From assembly GCF_902804485.1 (NCBI RefSeq), contig NZ_CADCST010000119.1, forward strand, positions 1 through 63,697: a DNA stretch of 63,697 bases, given 5' to 3'. Made by a program: the position numbers and the translations under genes. The DNA comes from Flavobacterium collinsii (GTDB lineage Bacteria; Bacteroidota; Bacteroidia; Flavobacteriales; Flavobacteriaceae). This document shows positions 8,874-16,876 of the stretch, in pieces. A model generated the notes under the pieces. It did not search any database, was not told the origin of the DNA, and was given only the letters and a program-made list of their open reading frames with translations. How positions within the stretch are numbered: the first letter of the stretch is position 1; each line of letters opens with the position of its first letter.

Positions 8874-10562
8874 TTAGCTTAATCTAATTTCAGAAACACA
8901 TGCTCCCGTTGGAATCATTGGGAATACGTTGTTTTCTTTTTCTACCATAACTTCTAAGAAATAAGAATCTTTTGAAGCCAGCATTTCTGCGACGGCAGCA
9001 TCTAAATCCTCTCTTTGTGTTACTTTTTTAGATTTGATATAATACCCTTCAGCAATAGCAACAAAATTTGGATTGATCATTTTTGTTGATGCGTATCTGT
9101 TGTCAAAAAACAATTCCTGCCACTGACGTACCATCCCTAAAAATTCATTGTTTAAGATGACAATTTTTACGGGCACCTTAGTCTGAAAAATCGTTCCCAG
9201 TTCCTGAATGTTCATTTGAAAACCTCCATCACCAATAATAGCCACTACCTCTCGATCTGGTTTTCCCATTTTAGCGCCGATGGCTGCAGGCAAAGCAAAT
9301 CCCATGGTTCCTAATCCTCCCGAAGTGATGTTGCTTTTGGTCGAATTAAATTTGGCATAACGACAGGCAAACATTTGGTGCTGTCCAACATCAGAAACGA
9401 TAATGGCATCCCCTTTCGAGTGTTTGTTAATCATTTCAATAGTTTCACCCATTGAAATTCCTTTATTATTGGTTGGATTTAATTCTTCTTTAATAACAGA
9501 ATCATATTCAATTTTCTGTAGTTCTTTAAATTCGTTATGCCATAAATCGTGTGATTTTGACTCTATTAACGGCAATAAAGCAACTAACGCTTCTTTCACA
9601 TCTCCAAGAACGGCTACTTCTGTTTTTACGTTTTTGTCAATTTCGGCAGGGTCAATTTCAAAGTGAACTACTTTTGCCTGTTTAGCATAAGTATTTAGGT
9701 TTCCGGTTACACGGTCGTCAAAACGCATTCCGAGAGCGATTAAAACGTCACATTCGTTTGTTAGTAAATTTGGTCCGTAGTTTCCATGCATTCCTAACAT
9801 TCCCACATTTAAAGGATGATCTGTTGGAAGGGCCGAAAGACCTAAAATAGTCCAGGCAGCCGGAATTCCAGATTTTTCAACTAAAGCTTTAAATTCGGCT
9901 TCAGCCTGACCCAGAATTATTCCCTGACCAAACACGATAAAAGGTTTTTTAGCGCTATTGATTAAAGCAGCGGCCTCTGCCACTTTGTCTAATTTTAGTT
10001 TTGGAACGGGTGTATAACTTCTGATTCCAGTACATTTTTCATAGCTAAAATCAAATTTGTCAAACTGCGCGTTTTTAGTGATATCAATTAATACAGGTCC
10101 CGGACGTCCGGAGCGTGCAATGTAGAATGCTTTTGCGATGATTTCAGGTATCTCCGCAGCTTCGGTAACCTGATAGTTCCACTTTGTTACCGGAGTCGAA
10201 ATCCCGATAATATCGGTTTCCTGAAAAGCATCAGATCCTAACAAATGTTTTCCAACCTGACCTGTAATACAAACCATTGGTGTTGAATCGATTTGAGCAT
10301 CGGCAATTCCCGTAACCAGGTTTGTTGCTCCCGGTCCTGAGGTTGCAATAGCTACCCCTACTTTTCCCGTCGCTCTGGCGTATCCCTGAGCGGCATGTGT
10401 AGCACCTTGTTCGTGGCGTACCAAAACATGGTGCAGTTGATCCTGAAATTTATATAATTCATCGTAAACTGGCATAATTGCTCCTCCCGGATAACCGTAA
10501 AGCAAGTCCACACCTTCTTCTAACAAACATCTTATAACGGCTTCAGCCCCTGATATTTTCAT
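8874..10562 (-). CDS. ilvB: acetolactate synthase large (catalytic) subunit
   Basis: Thiamine-diphosphate enzyme condensing pyruvate with pyruvate or 2-oxobutyrate. The catalytic glutamate motif is seen in LVRHEQGATHAAQGYARATG, and the ThDP/Mg2+ motif in IIGDGGFQMNIQELGT. The frame is open to 10586, but that position is a TTG and lies inside an intergenic repeat; the ATG at 10562 (MKISGAEAVIRCLLEEG, 562 residues) is the better start. It is preceded by ilvD and followed by its regulatory subunit ilvN. Confidence 0.96.
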   Translation of the reverse strand: MKISGAEAVIRCLLEEGVDLLYGYPGGAIMPVYDELYKFQDQLHHVLVRHEQGATHAAQGYARATGKVGVAIATSGPGATNLVTGIADAQIDSTPMVCITGQVGKHLLGSDAFQETDIIGISTPVTKWNYQVTEAAEIPEIIAKAFYIARSGRPGPVLIDITKNAQFDKFDFSYEKCTGIRSYTPVPKLKLDKVAEAAALINSAKKPFIVFGQGIILGQAEAEFKALVEKSGIPAAWTILGLSALPTDHPLNVGMLGMHGNYGPNLLTNECDVLIALGMRFDDRVTGNLNTYAKQAKVVHFEIDPAEIDKNVKTEVAVLGDVKEALVALLPLIESKSHDLWHNEFKELQKIEYDSVIKEELNPTNNKGISMGETIEMINKHSKGDAIIVSDVGQHQMFACRYAKFNSTKSNITSGGLGTMGFALPAAIGAKMGKPDREVVAIIGDGGFQMNIQELGTIFQTKVPVKIVILNNEFLGMVRQWQELFFDNRYASTKMINPNFVAIAEGYYIKSKKVTQREDLDAAVAEMLASKDSYFLEVMVEKENNVFPMIPTGACVSEIRLS

Positions 10563-10583
10563 AGTATATTGTTTTTTCAATGT

Positions 10584-10715
10584 CAATAATCAATTTCAAA
10601 ATTTAATGGCAATGTTAAAATCAATTTAAAACTGATTCTTTATTTTTCTACTTTTTATTGCAATTGAACTTTGTTATTTTATTGATATTGTCATTGTTTT
10701 TTGAAATTGTTATTG
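10584..10715. repeat. self-complementary low-complexity spacer (CAAT/ATTG word), ilvD-ilvB
   Basis: CAAT-type words (10584-10632) are mirrored by ATTG-type words (10655-10715). Arms 10584-10601 and 10699-10715 pair over 17 positions with a single 1-nt bulge, and the outer words pair further. The high-coordinate arm ends 5 nt from the ilvD stop codon. The element is transcribed as part of the ilv mRNA. Confidence 0.75.
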
Positions 10716-10720
10716 TAAAA

Positions 10721-12394
10721 TTATTTATCGGTAACGCAACCTGTTGAAGCGCTTGAGACCGATCTGGCGTATTTAAGCAAAACTCCTTTGTTTACTTTTA
10801 AAGGAGGCTGAATCCAATTCTCTTTACGAGCCGCAAATTCTTCGTCAGATATTTTCAGGCTGATCGTATTCTTTACAGCATCAATAGCAATTAAATCACC
10901 ATCTTTTACCAGTGCAATACCACCACCATCATAAGCCTCTGGTGTAATGTGTCCTACCACAAAGCCATGTGAACCTCCAGAGAACCTACCGTCTGTAATA
11001 AGAGCACAGCTGCTTCCTAATCCGGCTCCAATAATGGCCGATGTTGGTTTTAGCATCTCAGGCATCCCCGGACCACCTTTTGGTCCACAATACCTAATGA
11101 CGACTACATTACCGGGTTTAATTTTTCCGGCTTCAAGACCAGGAATTACTTCAAACTCACCTTCAAAAACAACTGCAGGGCCTTCAAAGTACTCTCCTTC
11201 TTTTCCGCTGATTTTTGCAACAGCACCTTCAGAGGCGAGATTTCCATACAACACCTGAATGTTTCCGGTTGGTTTTAAAGCTTTTTGTATTTCATGTATT
11301 ACTTGTTGTCCATCTTGTAAATCCGGAGTTGAAGCTAAGTTTTCGGCAACTGTTTTTCCGGTTACGGTTAAACAATCTCCATGAATAAGTCCAACTTTTA
11401 GTAAATATTTCATAACCGAAGGAATACCTCCTGCTTCGTGAATATCTTCCATCATATATTTACCGCTTGGTTTCATATCTGCTAGTACCGGAGTTCTGTC
11501 ATTAATTGCCTGAAAGTCGTCAAGCGTAATTTCAACATCTACTGCATGTGCCATAGCTATTAAATGCATTACAGCATTTGTTGAACCTCCTAAAACTGCT
11601 ACAATTGTAATGGCATTTTCAAAAGCCTTACGAGTCATAATGTCTCTTGGCTTAATATCTTTTTCCAATAAAACTTTAATGGCGGCTCCTGCAGCAAGAC
11701 ATTCGTCTCTTTTTTCCTGACTTAATGCAGGATTTGAAGAGCTGTATGGTAAACTCATTCCCAAGGCTTCAATTGCCGAAGACATTGTATTGGCCGTATA
11801 CATTCCTCCACAGGCACCAGCGCCCGGGCAGGCATTTTGAATAACTCCTTTAAAATCTTCCGGAGTAATTTCGTTTTTCACTTTTTTTCCTAAAGCTTCA
11901 AAAGCTGAAACAATATTAAGAGATTCACCTTTCCATTTTCCGGAGTGAATAGATCCTCCGTAGACCATAAGAGACGGACGATTTAGTCTTCCCATTGCTA
12001 TTAACGCTCCAGGCATATTTTTATCACAACCCGGAATTGCGATGATACTATCGTACCACTGTGCTCCCGCAACTGTTTCGATAGAATCGGCAATTACATC
12101 ACGGGAAACTAACGAATAACGCATTCCTTCAGTTCCGTTCGATATTCCGTCACTTACACCAATGGTATTAAAAATAAGTCCGACCAGATTTGCGTCCCAA
12201 ACACCTTTTTTAACATCTTTTGCTAAATCATTCAGGTGCATGTTGCAGGTATTACCATCGTAACCCATGCTCACAATACCGACCTGTGCTTTTTTCAAAT
12301 CTTCTTCAGTTAAACCAATACCATACAACATGGCTTGCGCTGCAGGTTGTGTTTGATCTTGAGTGATGGTTTTGCTGTACTTATTTAATTCCAT
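10721..12394 (-). CDS. ilvD: dihydroxy-acid dehydratase
   Basis: Iron-sulfur enzyme that dehydrates 2,3-dihydroxy acids to 2-oxo acids, the third common step for valine and isoleucine. At 557 residues it has the family's cysteines in PGCDKNMPG and CPGAGACGGMYTANTMS, and the GRFSGGSHGFVVGHITPEA block near the C-terminus. First gene of the ilvD-ilvB-ilvN-ilvC transcription unit; the promoter, leader peptide and attenuator are at 12424-12606. Confidence 0.97.
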   Translation of the reverse strand: MELNKYSKTITQDQTQPAAQAMLYGIGLTEEDLKKAQVGIVSMGYDGNTCNMHLNDLAKDVKKGVWDANLVGLIFNTIGVSDGISNGTEGMRYSLVSRDVIADSIETVAGAQWYDSIIAIPGCDKNMPGALIAMGRLNRPSLMVYGGSIHSGKWKGESLNIVSAFEALGKKVKNEITPEDFKGVIQNACPGAGACGGMYTANTMSSAIEALGMSLPYSSSNPALSQEKRDECLAAGAAIKVLLEKDIKPRDIMTRKAFENAITIVAVLGGSTNAVMHLIAMAHAVDVEITLDDFQAINDRTPVLADMKPSGKYMMEDIHEAGGIPSVMKYLLKVGLIHGDCLTVTGKTVAENLASTPDLQDGQQVIHEIQKALKPTGNIQVLYGNLASEGAVAKISGKEGEYFEGPAVVFEGEFEVIPGLEAGKIKPGNVVVIRYCGPKGGPGMPEMLKPTSAIIGAGLGSSCALITDGRFSGGSHGFVVGHITPEAYDGGGIALVKDGDLIAIDAVKNTISLKISDEEFAARKENWIQPPLKVNKGVLLKYARSVSSASTGCVTDK

Positions 12395-12423
12395 TATTGT
12401 GTTATTTGTTTTAATTTTTGTTC

Positions 12424-12454
12424 AAAAAAAAACCTTCCAGTATTTGGAAGGTTT
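12424..12454 (-). terminator. ilv attenuator terminator
   Basis: Stem AAACCTTCCA/TGGAAGGTTT (12445-12454 with 12430-12439), 5-nt loop, followed on the minus strand by nine T. It lies between the Ile/Val-rich leader peptide and ilvD. The 5' arm (ACCUUCC) can alternatively pair with GGAAUGGU in the last codons of the leader (12482-12489), giving a 7-bp antiterminator with one bulged U. Confidence 0.88.
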
Positions 12455-12477
12455 GTAATATAGTTTTTCAATTATAT

Positions 12478-12552
12478 TTATACCATTCCCCGTGCAGATG
12501 TGATAATCACATTTACAGTAATGACAGAAATAATAATAATTGAGTTTTGCAC
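12478..12552 (-). CDS. ilvL: ilv operon leader peptide (24 residues, GTG start)
   Basis: A short frame directly upstream of the ilv attenuator encodes 24 residues, starting at GTG: it opens MQNSIIIISVITVNVIIT and ends SARGMV. It holds seven Ile and four Val but no Leu, so it should sense charged Ile and Val tRNAs. The frame begins about 20 nt downstream of a TACTTTTG -7 box, so the 5' untranslated part is very short. Stalling over the Ile/Val run would leave the last codons free to form the antiterminator; completing translation would cover them and let the terminator form. The mechanism is inferred from the sequence. Confidence 0.85.
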   Translation of the reverse strand: MQNSIIIISVITVNVIITSARGMV

Positions 12553-12571
12553 TTTCTTTTTTTTAGTGTGA

Positions 12572-12606
12572 CAAAAGTATGAAAACTTAAATGACTAAAA
12601 AAACAA
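12572..12606 (-). promoter_or_regulatory. ilvD operon promoter
   Basis: On the minus strand a TACTTTTG box (12572-12579) matches the Bacteroidota -7 consensus TAnnTTTG; a TTG lies 24 nt upstream (12604-12606), one base longer than the usual spacer. The leader-peptide start codon follows about 20 nt downstream. This promoter separates the ilv unit from leuA-leuB. Confidence 0.7.
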
Positions 12607-12661
12607 AATCTCAACATTTTACATACTTCTTGTTATTTATTCTAATTTTTAACAGAAAACC

Positions 12662-13780
12662 TTATACAATTGTTGATTGTCCGATATGAACGTTATCATT
12701 ATTAAAATATAGCAAATCGTCTTTGCTGAAGATGAAATTAGAAACAAACTCCCCTACTTCGTTTGTACCGAATTTTGAATCTGGTTTTAAATCAACAGTA
12801 ACTACTTTGAATTCGATCGCTTTTTCGACAGCTTTATAAATCATACTGGCTTCTTTAAACAAGCCAAAATGTTCCAGTAACATTGCTGCAGATAAAATTG
12901 ACGCAATCGGATTGGCAATATTTTTTCCTTTCGCCTGAGGATAGGATCCGTGAATAGGCTCAAAAAGGGCGTTTTTCTCTCCTAAAGATGCAGAGGCCAA
13001 TAAGCCGATAGATCCTGTTATGACACTCGCTTCGTCTGAAAGAATATCTCCAAACAGATTTTCGGTCAAAATCACGTCAAACTGTTTTGGATTTAGTATC
13101 AATTGCATGGCTGCATTATCCACAAACAAAAAGTCTAAAGCTACATCTGGATAACTTTGACCTACTTTTTGAACCACTTTTCTCCATAATCTGGAAGTTT
13201 CCAAAACGTTGGCTTTGTCTACCATTGTTAGTTTCTTGCGTCGGTTTTGTGCAGATTTAAAGGCTAGATGTGCAATTCGACTGATTTCTTCTTCTGAATA
13301 CTCACATAAGTCTGAAGCGTGTGTTCCTTCTTCATTTAGTGTTTTTGCTCCAAAATAAGCTCCTCCTGTTAATTCTCTAAAAATAGTAAAATCAGCACCG
13401 TCGATAATTTCTCTTTTTAATGGAGAAGCATCGATGAGTGATTTATAAGGCTTTATTGGTCGAATGTTGGCAAACAATCCCAGTTCTTTACGCAGTTTCA
13501 ACAATCCCTGCTCCGGACGAACCTTTGCCGATGGATTATTATCATATTTAGGATCTCCAATGGCTCCAAACAATACAGCATCTGTGTTTAAACAAAGATT
13601 TAAAGTCTGCTCCGGTAACGGATTCCCTGTTTTGTCAATGGCAATTGCTCCCATGAGCGCCTCTTCAAAAACAAATTCATGATTGTATACCTCACCAATA
13701 GCATATAAAGCTTTCTTGGCTTGTAAAATTACCTCTGGTCCAATTCCGTCTCCTGGTAAAACTGCTATTTTCAAATTCAT
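12662..13780 (-). CDS. leuB: 3-isopropylmalate dehydrogenase
   Basis: NAD+-dependent oxidative decarboxylation in leucine synthesis. The 372-residue protein opens MNLKIAVLPGDGIGPEV and contains FRELTGGAYFG, the substrate Arg region, and the metal-binding stretch LFGDILSDEASVITGSIG, with the NAD-binding FEPIHGSYPQAKGKNIANP. It lies 116 bp after leuA on the same strand. leuC and leuD, its usual partners, are not in the window. Confidence 0.96.
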   Translation of the reverse strand: MNLKIAVLPGDGIGPEVILQAKKALYAIGEVYNHEFVFEEALMGAIAIDKTGNPLPEQTLNLCLNTDAVLFGAIGDPKYDNNPSAKVRPEQGLLKLRKELGLFANIRPIKPYKSLIDASPLKREIIDGADFTIFRELTGGAYFGAKTLNEEGTHASDLCEYSEEEISRIAHLAFKSAQNRRKKLTMVDKANVLETSRLWRKVVQKVGQSYPDVALDFLFVDNAAMQLILNPKQFDVILTENLFGDILSDEASVITGSIGLLASASLGEKNALFEPIHGSYPQAKGKNIANPIASILSAAMLLEHFGLFKEASMIYKAVEKAIEFKVVTVDLKPDSKFGTNEVGEFVSNFIFSKDDLLYFNNDNVHIGQSTIV

Positions 13781-13820
13781 AACGTCTCGTTCTTTATGTA
13801 TTTAAATCCTTTTTTTCTTT

Positions 13821-13876
13821 ATTCTATTCTCTTTATTCTATTCTCTTTATTCTATTTTCTTTATTCTATTCTCTTT
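13821..13876. repeat. 14-bp tandem repeat, four units, leuA-leuB spacer
   Basis: Four consecutive copies of ATTCTATTCTCTTT (13821-13834, 13835-13848, 13849-13862 with one change, 13863-13876). The same 14-bp unit, with the last bases varied, recurs in the hisD-hisC spacer 12 kb away. In the leu mRNA it is a purine-rich tract starting about 20 nt behind the leuA stop codon. Confidence 0.88.
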
Positions 13877-13896
13877 CCTCTTTATTCTCTTTTCAA

Positions 13897-15072
13897 CTAG
13901 TTTCGGATCAATTCTCCTTGAATTTTAGAAGCTTCGATAATTTGATGGATATCGGCATCTATTACTTCTTTTTTAATATCAGCGAATTTCAAAAATTCAA
14001 TATATACCAAATCCAACTGTACTTTAGTAAGCTCGTAGCCTACTTTTTTAGCACGATAAGCGAGTGCAGCTCTTCCACTTCTTGCTGTTAATATAATAGA
14101 GGACTCATTTACACCTACATCCAACGGGTCCATGATTTCGTATGTTGCTCTGTTTTTGATTACACCATCCTGATGAATTCCTGAACTGTGTGCAAAAGCA
14201 TTTGCTCCAACAATGGCTTTATTTGGCTGTACGATCATTCCCATGCTTTCAGAAACCAAACGGCTCATCTCGTTCAGTTCTCTTGTGTTGATATTGGTGT
14301 CTAGATTTAAATAAGGATGTTGTTTGAAAATCATTACTACTTCTTCAAGTGCTGTGTTTCCAGCTCTTTCTCCAATACCATTAATGGTACATTCTATTTG
14401 TCTTGCTCCGTTTATAGCTCCTGCGATTGAATTTGCAGTAGCCATTCCTAAATCGTTATGACAGTGGCAGGAAAGGATCACATTTTCGATGCCTTTTACG
14501 TTTTCTTTTAGGTATTTAATTTTTGCTCCGTATTCTTCGGGAAGACAGTATCCTGTTGTATCCGGTATGTTTAGTACAGTTGCTCCGGATTTAATGACTT
14601 CTTCGCAAACTTTTGCAAGGAAAGCATTATCAGTTCTTCCGGCATCTTCTGCATAAAATTCAACATCTTCTACATAGGATTTTGCATGAGCTACAGCAAA
14701 TTTTGCTCTTGCAATAATATCTTCTCTTGTGGTATTTAGTTTATGGAGTATATGAGATTCAGATGTTCCGATTCCGGTGTGGATTCTAGGTTTTTTAGCG
14801 TGCTTGAGGGCAGCTGCAGCAACATCAATGTCATTTTTTACGGCTCTTGTTAGTCCGCAGACGGTTGCATTTTCTACAATTTTACAAATCTCAGAGACCG
14901 ATAAAAAATCGCCGGGACTTGACACAGGAAAACCTGCTTCGATAATGTCAACTCCCATTTTATCAAGTCGTTCTGCGATAACTAATTTTTGTTTCGTATC
15001 TAACTTACATCCTGGAACCTGCTCACCATCGCGCAAAGTGGTGTCAAAAATTTGAACTTTCTCTCTATTCAT
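13897..15072 (-). CDS. leuA: 2-isopropylmalate synthase, short form
   Basis: Condenses acetyl-CoA and 2-oxoisovalerate, the committed step to leucine. It has the HMGL-like TIM barrel: FDTTLRDGEQVPG near the N-terminus, the metal-binding HCHNDLGMA, and the NGIGERAGNTALEEV signature. At 391 residues it ends in the helical subdomain and lacks the roughly 120-residue C-terminal regulatory domain of full-length LeuA, so leucine feedback through that domain is not expected. Homocitrate and citramalate synthases share the fold; the place next to leuB favours LeuA. Confidence 0.9.
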   Translation of the reverse strand: MNREKVQIFDTTLRDGEQVPGCKLDTKQKLVIAERLDKMGVDIIEAGFPVSSPGDFLSVSEICKIVENATVCGLTRAVKNDIDVAAAALKHAKKPRIHTGIGTSESHILHKLNTTREDIIARAKFAVAHAKSYVEDVEFYAEDAGRTDNAFLAKVCEEVIKSGATVLNIPDTTGYCLPEEYGAKIKYLKENVKGIENVILSCHCHNDLGMATANSIAGAINGARQIECTINGIGERAGNTALEEVVMIFKQHPYLNLDTNINTRELNEMSRLVSESMGMIVQPNKAIVGANAFAHSSGIHQDGVIKNRATYEIMDPLDVGVNESSIILTARSGRAALAYRAKKVGYELTKVQLDLVYIEFLKFADIKKEVIDADIHQIIEASKIQGELIRN

Positions 15073-15107
15073 ATTCGTTTATTTAATGTAATTTCACATC
15101 TCGATAA

Positions 15108-15137
15108 CAAATATATATTGTACTTTGCCGGCACCAA
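15108..15137 (-). promoter_or_regulatory. leuA promoter
   Basis: On the minus strand TTG (15135-15137), a 19-nt spacer and TATATTTG (15108-15115) form a full match to the Bacteroidota promoter consensus, 36 nt upstream of the leuA ATG. No leader peptide or terminator lies between, unlike the ilv and his units. Confidence 0.8.
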
Positions 15138-15227
15138 ATTCATTTTACTGAAATTATACTGTTCATAAAACAATTTAAAGCAGGTTAATTAACTAAAAAT
15201 CAATAAGTTATATTATTATATTTTACA

Positions 15228-16772
15228 ATGGCTAACCATCAAAAAGATTTCTTATTTGTATTAATAAAATCACTTTCTAAATCCGAAAAAAGACAGTTTA
15301 AGATTTTTGCAAGCCGTTTAGAGACGAGTTCGAATACTAAATTCATCGAATTATTTAACATCTTAGATAAATCTGAAACCTATGATGAAAAGCTTATTTT
15401 AAAGAGCGGAATCATTAAGAAAGTTCAATTATCTAACTTGAAATCATACTTGTACAAGCAAATTTTGGTAAGTATACGTTTGAATATTCCGAGTCAGAAT
15501 ATTCGATATCAGTTGCGGGAGCAAATAGATTTTGCCGTTATTTTATACAATAAAGGTTTGTACAGACAGAGTTTAAAAATTCTGGATAAAACAAAACTTC
15601 TGGCTCTTGAAAATGACGAGAAATATATGGCTTATGAGATTGTAGAGTTCGAAAAACTAATCGAATCACAATATATTACGCGAAGTATTCAGGGGCGCGC
15701 AGACGAATTGGTAATTCAGGCGAAAGAACTGAATTATCGCAACACCATTTCAAGTAAATTATCGAATTTATCACTGCAGTTGTACGGAATCATGTTAAAA
15801 ACCGGTTATGTAAAAAGTGATGAAGAATACAAGTATATTGATGATTATTTCAACAAACATATTTCAAAATTAGATGAAAGTAAGTTTGGCTTTAGGGAGA
15901 AATACTGGTTTTACAATGCCAATCTTTGGCGAAGTTTTCTGGTTCAGGACTTCTTAGCGAGTTACAAATATGCTTATAAATGGGTAAGATTGTTTTATGA
16001 CAATCCTAATATGATTTATTTGAATCCTGTTTTTTTCCTAAAAGGGAATCATTATTTTTTGGAGTCTTTGTATATGCTGAAGTATCAGTCGAACTTTAAG
16101 AAGTATTTGACGCTATTAGAAGAGACGATCGCAGATCCTAAGTTTCCGGTAAATGATAACATTGCGTCGTTGTCTTTTTTATACGTTTATAACAATAAGT
16201 TAAATCTGCACATACTTGAAGGTACTTTTGCCGAAAGCGAATATTTGATTCCGGAGATTTTAGAAAGGATAAAGCTTCACAGTGAGCATCTTGATGAGCA
16301 TCACGAGATGTTGTTTTACTATAAAATTGCCTCCATCTATTTTGGAAACGAAAAGTACAATGAGTCGATTAATTATTTAGACAAGATCATTAACAATAAG
16401 AATTTATCGATGCGTGAGGATTTAATGTGTTTTGCAAGGCTTTTGTCATTGATTGCGCATTATGAATTGGGTAAAGATTACTATCTGGAAAATCATTTAA
16501 AGAATACTTATAAGTTCTTATTAAAAATGAATGATTTACATGAAGTTCAGAAGGAGATTATCAAGTTCCTGAAGAATCTGAACAACTTCTACCCTGCCGA
16601 TATTAAGAAAGAGTTCATCAAAATGCGTGCGCGTTTCATCGAACTCGAGAAAAATACCTATGAGAAAAGAGCTTTCCTGTATCTGGATATTATTTCATGG
16701 CTGGAAAGTAAAATAGACAATAGAAAGATTGCTGATATTATTAAAGAGAAAGCGAAACTGAATAGTAGATAA
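15228..16772 (+). CDS. uncharacterised all-helical (TPR-like) Bacteroidota protein
   Basis: A 514-residue soluble protein without signal peptide or membrane segment. It is rich in Leu, Lys, Tyr and Asn, with repeated amphipathic helices resembling tetratricopeptide repeats (for example around residues 120-180 and 350-470, such as EKYNESINYLDKIINNKNLS). It opens MANHQKDFLFVLIKSLSKSEKRQFKIF, an N-terminus I associate with a conserved hypothetical family of Flavobacteriia. Divergently transcribed from leuA. No catalytic motif is seen; a scaffolding or protein-binding role is only a guess. Confidence 0.8.
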   Translation: MANHQKDFLFVLIKSLSKSEKRQFKIFASRLETSSNTKFIELFNILDKSETYDEKLILKSGIIKKVQLSNLKSYLYKQILVSIRLNIPSQNIRYQLREQIDFAVILYNKGLYRQSLKILDKTKLLALENDEKYMAYEIVEFEKLIESQYITRSIQGRADELVIQAKELNYRNTISSKLSNLSLQLYGIMLKTGYVKSDEEYKYIDDYFNKHISKLDESKFGFREKYWFYNANLWRSFLVQDFLASYKYAYKWVRLFYDNPNMIYLNPVFFLKGNHYFLESLYMLKYQSNFKKYLTLLEETIADPKFPVNDNIASLSFLYVYNNKLNLHILEGTFAESEYLIPEILERIKLHSEHLDEHHEMLFYYKIASIYFGNEKYNESINYLDKIINNKNLSMREDLMCFARLLSLIAHYELGKDYYLENHLKNTYKFLLKMNDLHEVQKEIIKFLKNLNNFYPADIKKEFIKMRARFIELEKNTYEKRAFLYLDIISWLESKIDNRKIADIIKEKAKLNSR

Positions 16773-16813
16773 TGATTAGATAATAAGGTAATTTGATAAT
16801 AAGGTTATGACAC

Positions 16814-16855
16814 AAAAAAATCCCAAATTCCTTTAGATTGGAATTTGAGATTTTT
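16814..16855. terminator. bidirectional terminator between convergent genes
   Basis: A 12-bp stem (16820-16831 with 16840-16851, one mismatch) is flanked by seven A on the left and five T on the right. It lies between the ends of the convergent helical-protein gene and the M1 peptidase gene. Confidence 0.85.
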
Positions 16856-16876
16856 ATATTGAACTTTATCAATTTT

